A stretch of DNA of 64,000 nucleotides from Rostrohypoxylon terebratum (Eukaryota; Ascomycota; Sordariomycetes; Xylariales; Hypoxylaceae), in NCBI GenBank assembly GCA_022497145.1, contig MU385888.1, forward strand, positions 124,001 to 188,000, in the 5' to 3' direction. The notes under the pieces were generated by a model. That model saw nothing but the letters and a program-made list of their open reading frames with translations, was not told where the DNA came from and ran no database searches. The translations under genes were made by a program, and so were the position numbers. This document shows, one piece after another, positions 57,868-64,000 of the stretch. Numbering within the stretch: the first letter of the stretch is position 1; each line of letters starts with the position of its first letter.

Positions 57868-60055
57868 GCTAACCCCTTCTTCATATCAGAACTAAACTGG
57901 AGTCAGGCTGATGTTTCGCGAACGGGGACGACAGATACCGCTCGCTCAAAAATTTACCTACTGGTTACATACTCGGGACAAGCATTATTTCCTTATGTGC
58001 TCCTAATCACCTAGCCGACGCATTGGCATTTTTCTTTTATGCATGGTTACCTGGACCTTAGTAAGAGACTGAAGGTTGGATAAGGGATGGGAGAGGGTAG
58101 AGAAAGTGCGAGGAGGGAACAGGTTGCATCCTTATGCGCCAAATTCAACATAGGTAGTGCTGTAGCATATAGGACGATGAAAAAGTATTGCTCAGTATCT
58201 GCTCTTGGAAATGATGTGGATGTGTTGGTTGTTGCTGGTGATTCAAGTGACGAGATCGACGATTGATGAATTGGTTACGATATTCGCCTTTCGCTACATA
58301 CCTACATATTTATAATAATCAAATATGTCGGGTATATAAGTTCGTTCTTATAATGATACTATAATAGGGGCGACAGGGTGATATACATGCCGTTACCTAA
58401 GCGAAGGCATAGATGACCTCGAAGCTGAGTAACAGTAAGGTAACACAGCTGAAACTCTGCAGTAACCGGCTTGAGTCATCGATGTAGTCCGGTTGGTTGT
58501 TGAATGCATATCTCGTCTAAGCTCCCGCAAGCCGAGGTCCGGGGACCAAGGCTCGAGAGTCGGGTACGAACGGGGAAGGTTCCACCGTTCCTTTTACACA
58601 GCGTCGCCTCTTAATAAGCGGATACAGATCTTTGATATGTGATACCCGCGGAAGAGGTCTTTTGCTGCGATAGCTTTTGTTATTGATGCATTCTGGGCCT
58701 TTTCAATTGGAGGGCTTGGGCAGGGTGGACTGATTCAGACCTACATTTGATTTTCACATGTTAAGCTCCAGATTACTTGCCCTACCCCAGAATTACTACA
58801 AAGTACGAAAATGCCCGGCTAAGGACTAGCTCTCTTTGTACTGGTAGCTTTCTTTTATTACCGAGTTCAAGGTAGGTATTGGATTAAATGAAATGATTTC
58901 TCTAGATAAATTTCTTTGCTTCAATTGATTGAGTTCATAATGTTGGAAATGTTAAATAACATTTTAAGAATAGAAGAAAATGAGTCTGTATAACGTCATT
59001 ATTAAATGCCAAAAAAAAGAAAGGCCTTCTCCAAAAACCCCTTAAACCCGATCCCCGGTTTCTTAACTGTTAGTTACGTAGCACGGTAGCACAAACCCCA
59101 ACGCCTCCAATTGCGGGGGGGCAGGGGTTTGGTCCACCGCCCCCCTTGTGGATTTTCCCTTTGGTAACCAACTTTAGCTTCTTCTCTTCCTTTCTCCTTC
59201 TGGGCTCTAACTCGGCAACTCGGCCAATTACGGCAAACCAGAACGCATCAGAACGCATCACTACATCACCCTTACCCCCATCTTCTCTATCTAGGCCCTC
59301 CTAGCTCCCCTTGAGCCGAGAAGCCGCATGGTTTCGACGCCTCGACGTCAGAAGCTTGCTGAGAAGGGCAAGATTGCGGCTTGTTTAACCCCATGTGCTA
59401 CTCCTTAGTTCCGAGGCGCGCCGCTGAGAAAGCAGCAAAGACGGCAAAGACGCTGCAAAGAGAGCCTGGCCCAACGGCCAATGGACAGGCGCGCCGGTAC
59501 CGTGGCCGACGAGGAGTCACATAACCAGTCATACTATCCATCGCAAGCTGTGGTGGTATGCTCAATAGCCGCTTGACCGATAGCTGCCGAGCCTCTGGGC
59601 CTGTGGTAGGTCGTGAGGGTAAGTATTCTAAGCCGACTGAGATGCATCTTGTAGATCAGATGGGATGATTGGCTTTTTTCGCGTCAGCTTATGTATAGAA
59701 GTATAGTTATATACATAGGCCGTCACCTCTCTCTCACCCGTCGTCTATCTGCATCCGTAGCTCGGAATCTTCTTTGTTAATAAAGGTTCACATGTAACTT
59801 GACTCTTGACTCATACTTAATCTCATCCCTTCATATTAGAACCTTCTTCCCCGCGTAAGCTAAGGTAATTGGGAGCAAGTACATTCCTACTACACATACG
59901 TATACTCAATCATCTCTTCGACCTCGGGCATAGGGATCAGACAAAGACATCATTCTAAAAATTCCTTACCCACGGTCTACATCTCATATCTTGAGAAGAC
60001 CTGACATCATACATCGTCACTAGCCCCTCATCCTCCTTCATACACATTGCCCAGC
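57868..60055. other. Intergenic region: trehalase 3' flank and isocitrate lyase promoter
   Basis: About 2.2 kb with no supported gene. TAA/TATA-rich stretches occur near 58310-58370. GC-rich boxes (59053-59150) and a pyrimidine-rich leader before the isocitrate lyase start mark the promoter. The 63-codon minus frame at 59070-59261 has no family. Confidence 0.5.
59053..59118. promoter_or_regulatory. CreA/Mig1-like boxes upstream of isocitrate lyase
   Basis: Matches to the SYGGRG core or its complement: CCCCGG at 59053-59058 and GCGGGG at 59113-59118, inside a GC-rich island about 1 kb before the start codon. CreA represses glyoxylate-cycle genes on glucose in other fungi. Binding here is inference, and such short sites also occur by chance. 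Confidence 0.25.
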
Positions 60056-61868
60056 ATGGCGTCCAACAACATGATCAACCCGGCCATCGACCCGGAGATC
60101 GAAGACGAGCTGTTCCAGAAAGAGGTTGAGACCGTCAAGCAATGGTGGAGCGACCCCAGATGGAGATACACAAAGCGGCCGTTCACCGCTGAGCAAATCG
60201 TCTCGAAGAGAGGCCACCTCAAGGTCGAATACCCAAGCAATGCTCAATCGAAAAAGTTATGGAAGATCCTCGAGGGTCGTTTCCAGAACCGCGATGCTAG
60301 TTACACATACGGCTGTTTGGAGCCTACTATGGTCACACAAATGGCCAAGTACCTTGACACCGTCTACGTCTCCGGTTGGCAATCGTCGTCGACTGCCTCG
60401 TCGTCTGATGAGCCTGGCCCAGATCTAGCAGATTACCCTTATGTAAGTCGATTCTCTTCCCTCCCTTCTTTACCTTAATTATATGTAGGTAATCGGGCCA
60501 ATCTGGGTACTAACAACACAAAGACCACTGTCCCGAACAAAGTCAAGCACCTCTTCATGGCGCAGCTCTTCCACGACCGTAAGCAACGGCAAGAGCGCCT
60601 CAGCGTGCCCAAAGCCGAGCGCGCCAAGCTCGCCAACATTGACTACCTCCGCCCCATCATCGCTGACGCCGACACCGGACACGGAGGTCTAACCGCCGTC
60701 ATGAAGCTAACCAAGCTCTTCATCGAGCATGGTGCCGCCGGAATCCACATCGAGGACCAAGCTCCCGGTACCAAGAAGTGCGGACACATGGCGGGCAAAG
60801 TCCTCGTCCCCATCTCGGAGCACATCAACCGACTCGTCGCAATCCGCGCGCAAGCCGACATAATGGGCACAGACCTCCTCGCGATCGCGCGAACAGACGC
60901 CGAAGCCGCAACGCTAATCACGACGACGATCGACCCGCGGGACCACGCCTTCATCCTGGGCAGCACGAACCCGCAGGTGCAGCCCCTCAACGACCTCATG
61001 ATCGCCGCGGAGCAGTCGGGCAAGACGGGCGACCAGCTGCAAGCGATCGAGGACGCGTGGCTAAAAGAAGCGAACCTGCGCCGCTTCGACGAAGCCGTGG
61101 CCGACGCCGTCGCCGCCGCGCCCGCGCTGCAGAACAAGCAGGAGCTGCTGGCGCAGTACCTGTCCCAAGCCAAGGGCAAGAGCCTCTCCGAGGCGCGGAA
61201 GATCGCGCGCGCCGTCACCGGCCTCGATATTTACTTCGACTGGGACGCGCCGCGCACGCGCGAGGGCTACTACCGGTTGAAGGGCGGCTGCGACTGTGCG
61301 ATCAACCGCGCCGTCGCGTATGCGCCGTACTGCGACGCCATTTGGATGGAGAGTAAACTCCCGGATTATAAACAGGCCGAGGAATTTGCTAAGGGCGTGC
61401 ATGCTGTTTGGCCGGAGAAGAAGTACGGCTTTCCCCTCTCCCCTTCCCTTCCTTTCCAAACCCCAATATGAAAAGAAAAAAAAAACGACTAACGAGGATT
61501 GCAAAACCAGACTAGCGTACAACCTCTCACCCTCCTTTAACTGGAAAGCGGCGATGCCGCGCGACGAGCAGGAGACGTACATCCGGCGGCTGGCGAAGCT
61601 GGGCTACTGCTGGCAGTTCATCACGCTGGCGGGCTTGCACACGACGGCGCTGATCAGCGACCGCTTCGCACGGGCGTACGCGCGCGACGGCATGCGCGCG
61701 TACGGCGAGCTCGTCCAGGAGCCCGAGATGGAGGGCGGCGTCGACGTCGTCAAGCACCAGAAGTGGAGCGGCGCCACCTACGTCGACGAGCTGCAGAAGA
61801 TGGTCACCGGTGGCGTTAGCAGTACCGCGGCTATGGGGAAGGGGGTTACGGAGGATCAGTTCCATTAG
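60056..61868 (+). CDS. icl1: Isocitrate lyase (glyoxylate cycle)
   Basis: The three exons are 60056-60442, 60524-61422 and 61511-61868, giving 547 residues, the normal fungal length. The introns (GTAAGT...CAAAG and GTACGG...CCAG) are in phases 0 and 2 and restore the conserved sequence. The active-site motif KKCGHM carries the catalytic Cys. ADTGHGG, HIEDQ, ARTDAEAA and LAYNLSPSFNW are all present, and the C-terminus ends TEDQFH without a PTS1 tripeptide. It cleaves isocitrate to succinate and glyoxylate in glyoxysomes/peroxisomes or cytosol, for growth on acetate and fatty acids. The alternative, 2-methylisocitrate lyase, is less likely by motif and length. The start ATG is in CAGCATGGC context. 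Expression is expected to be acetate-inducible and glucose-repressed (family knowledge). Confidence 0.95.
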
Positions 61869-62310
61869 GTAGGGGCTTTGTGTTGTGGGTTATGATTGTG
61901 GATGGGGAGGGGGATGGGGGTTGTATAGACGAGATGAAGTTATCCAGTATGTATAGGTAGGGCTCGGTGTGTTACGGGCCGGTACATTTATCGTCTAGGT
62001 GTTTGTCAACTCTGGACACTGAGGATGATTTAGGATATGACGATAGTTACAATGTTATGGAGTTACGATCTTCGAGAGATTGAGTGGTATTCCCAGAATC
62101 AGTAGTGCTCACAATACGTGGAAAAAATGAGATATTCCTCATGAGGGAAAAAGAAGTAGCTCAACTTGGAGCGTGAGATTTTGGTGGTACCTCAAAATGA
62201 ACGATAGGTATCTCGGTATATTATGTCATATTACTCTCTGTAAGATCGATGTAAGAACCTTGATTAAAAACATCAATATCCTTGAATAGAAAGGAAGGAA
62301 CATATAACAA
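61869..62310. other. Convergent 3' spacer
   Basis: Short spacer between the isocitrate lyase and GTPase stops. It carries GGGGATGGGG and GATAGTTAC-like sequence, and no gene is seen. Confidence 0.5.
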
Positions 62311-63468
62311 TCAATACGACGAGGACGTCTTCCTCTCGCCCGCTTTCCGTTGGAACCAAGGCCGAGCCCAAGACCTCCACCTGGCGACACGCTTCAACGG
62401 CGAAAGGTCGATGGAGCATTCGTGTGTGTCAATCGAGGCCCGCTCTGCCTGATCTCTCTGTTGGCGATTGAGCCATCTCAGCTTCAACGCCTCTTTTCCC
62501 AACTCGGTGAAGATCTTATCGATATTTTCACCCGTCTTTGCGGACGCCTCGGCAAACGCGCAATGAAGCTTGAAGCTCTTCGCCAACCTTTCCCCTTCGA
62601 CCCAAGACACCTCCCTTTCCTCGTCATCGCAGTCGCAATTGCTGCCCAGGAGAACAAGACCGTATATGCGTTCCTCGTCAAGTATAGCGTCGAGGCGGTT
62701 GTGGATTTCCGAGGCGAGGCAGAATGACGCCCTTGACCTGACGTCATAAACTATGACTGCAGCTTCTGTGATTCGAGTCGCTTGCCTGAGCCGCTCTTCG
62801 TCTGACAGATATTGAGAAGGTAGTTCCAATGCGTTGAAGATGTAGGTTTGTTCCTCGGCCTTCATGCTATGGCGATACCCTCGTTCCTCTTCGTCGGAAT
62901 CGAGGGGTCTGTCCTCTTCGATCTCCTTGGAGGATGTGCCGTTGCAAAACTGCCCTCTGTAAGATAAATAGAACATACATCTCTTTGAATGTATACTTTA
63001 CCCTTTCTAGGATCGACGTCTTTCCACATCCCTTACCCCCTAGGACTAGGAACATGAACTGTTCCGCAGACTGTATCGGATTGCGGGAGTTTTCTTGGAT
63101 ATCTTCATTTCCATCCTCATCCTCGTCTTTCTCGTCCTCGTCACTTGGTTCCCATGATAGCAGGGCTAGGAAATATCGAGCTTCCTCCCTAGTGAGGACC
63201 ATCAAATCATCCATCGTTGGCATATGGCATATAGGTTCAACAAACGTTAGTAGGGAATACAACCACAGCAGTGACAGCAGGTTGGCGTCTACATTGTGTG
63301 GTCCGGGGAGAAAGCAGGAAACCTCCATGTTATATGACAAGGAGATGTCCACGAAATACGACATAGCTGAAGAACATAGCACAATTACGAAAATGGACAG
63401 ATCCTGTAACCTTCCAATATGCCCGTGAAATTCTGTCGAATGTTACAAAGTTGCTCGCTGTGCGACAT
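62311..63468 (-). CDS. Atypical Ras-like small GTPase with an N-terminal extension
   Basis: The three exons are 63468-63411, 63366-63002 and 62949-62311, giving 353 residues. The introns are 45 nt (GTTACA...TTCAG) and 52 nt (GTAAAG...GGGCAG, chosen over an earlier CAG because only it keeps the frame). Residues 1-115 are an extension (LSYNMEVSCFLPGPH, LTREEARYFLALLSW, then an acidic run). The GTPase core starts near 120: P-loop GGKGCGKTS near 126 and SILERFCNGTSS. Switch II lacks a plain DTAG. The G4 NKxD is replaced by GSNCDCDD, whereas G5 SAK is kept (EASAKTGEN). It has no C-terminal CaaX; the end is basic and aromatic (ARPWFQRKAGERK). Nucleotide binding may be weak. I assign no pathway. Confidence 0.78.
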
Positions 63469-64000
63469 GAGGGTCGCAATGATCGGGTGGATGATCCTAG
63501 CATGGTCCCATCAGAAAGAGAAAATAGGGGGGAAGATGAGAACATTTCGTTGATGGTGATGCATAGTCATGTGTCGATGCGTTCGATGAGGGTTGTCGCG
63601 AACCTCGTTTCTTTTTATCGGGCGAGATAGCAGGCCAATCTGATCGGTGCTGGTTCCCGAAGCGCATTTTACGATGCATCACCCGCCTATCGATCGGTAC
63701 ACGTATCTCATGTAATATATTAATTTCAAAGTCCGAGGTGACACTGCTTTGTGAAGGAGAGATTTATTTGATGAATATATCGACGATGACCAGGTTGGCG
63801 GATAATGCTTGACATGAGTGACATGATTGACGCTTGATGCTTGACGGCTTGACGGGGTTGGTTGGTTTTCGGTATGTTTGATCCGAAGAAAAGTTGTAAA
63901 GGTTGTGGTTGTAGTCGTGGTCGTTGATATCGACCATCCTATGTACCTAGGTCCTAGGTCCTACATACGTCCCTATCATAGCGTCCCTATATAGCGTGCC
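63469..64000. other. Right-edge spacer
   Basis: No gene seen. It contains a TTGAC/TTGATG short repeat (63810-63850) and a CCTAGG cluster at 63944-63962. Confidence 0.45.
63944..63968. repeat. CCTAGG palindrome cluster
   Basis: ACCTAGGTCCTAGGTCCTAC, essentially identical to the copy at 22654-22673. Confidence 0.6.

Noticed and set aside
60643..61218. Minus-strand 191-codon frame opposite isocitrate lyase
   Set aside because: It is the reverse-strand shadow of a GC-rich, highly conserved coding exon, with no independent features.

Overview
The window is nuclear DNA of a filamentous ascomycete (Pezizomycotina, probably Sordariomycetes). The evidence is the short GT-AG introns (about 50-120 nt) with CTAAC/CTGAC-type branch sequences, the HET-domain protein, the fungal gene set, and long AT-rich spacers full of simple repeats and CCTAGG palindromes. 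Most genes below are my own exon joins. Each was accepted only where the intron restored both reading phase and protein family similarity, except where an entry says otherwise.

Layout, left to right. 0-15.4 kb, all on the minus strand: an unrecognised gene running off the left edge (1-1485) with a tiny membrane-peptide ORF just upstream of its start; CCZ1, the Rab7 GEF subunit (2478-4911); a classical short-chain dehydrogenase (5744-6706); a TRP-like flavin-carrier (FLC) membrane protein (8362-10581); and a HET-domain incompatibility-type protein (13414-15344). 15.4-22.4 kb is accessory in character: a degenerate tRNA-like sequence, a broken pectin methylesterase with its halves in inverted order (16838-18245), and a 1,181-residue protein with three CbbX/SpoVK-type AAA+ modules (18633-22335). 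23.8-30.3 kb: cyclophilin-40 and a large BUD2/CLA2-like RasGAP, whose stop codon is followed in frame by 54 open codons. 30.3-37 kb is gene-poor. 37-45.7 kb: a serine-rich fungal protein, a possible small membrane protein, mitochondrial ribosomal protein mL58 (plus strand), and a four-exon F-box-like, cysteine-rich protein with a CCAAT array upstream. 47.8-50.7 kb: a family 2 glycosyltransferase. 50.7-55.3 kb is a second gene-poor stretch. 55.3-61.9 kb, plus strand: neutral trehalase and isocitrate lyase, two carbon-metabolism genes. 62.3-63.5 kb: an atypical Ras-like GTPase (minus).

There is no operon logic here. The housekeeping genes act in separate processes: vacuolar fusion, chaperoning, Ras-family signalling, mitochondrial translation, trehalose breakdown and the glyoxylate cycle. 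The least ordinary material is the 13-22 kb block (HET gene, pectinesterase relic, triple AAA+ protein), the RasGAP read-through candidate, the nucleotide-binding-site losses in the GTPase, and the small membrane ORFs that end at strong splice donors.
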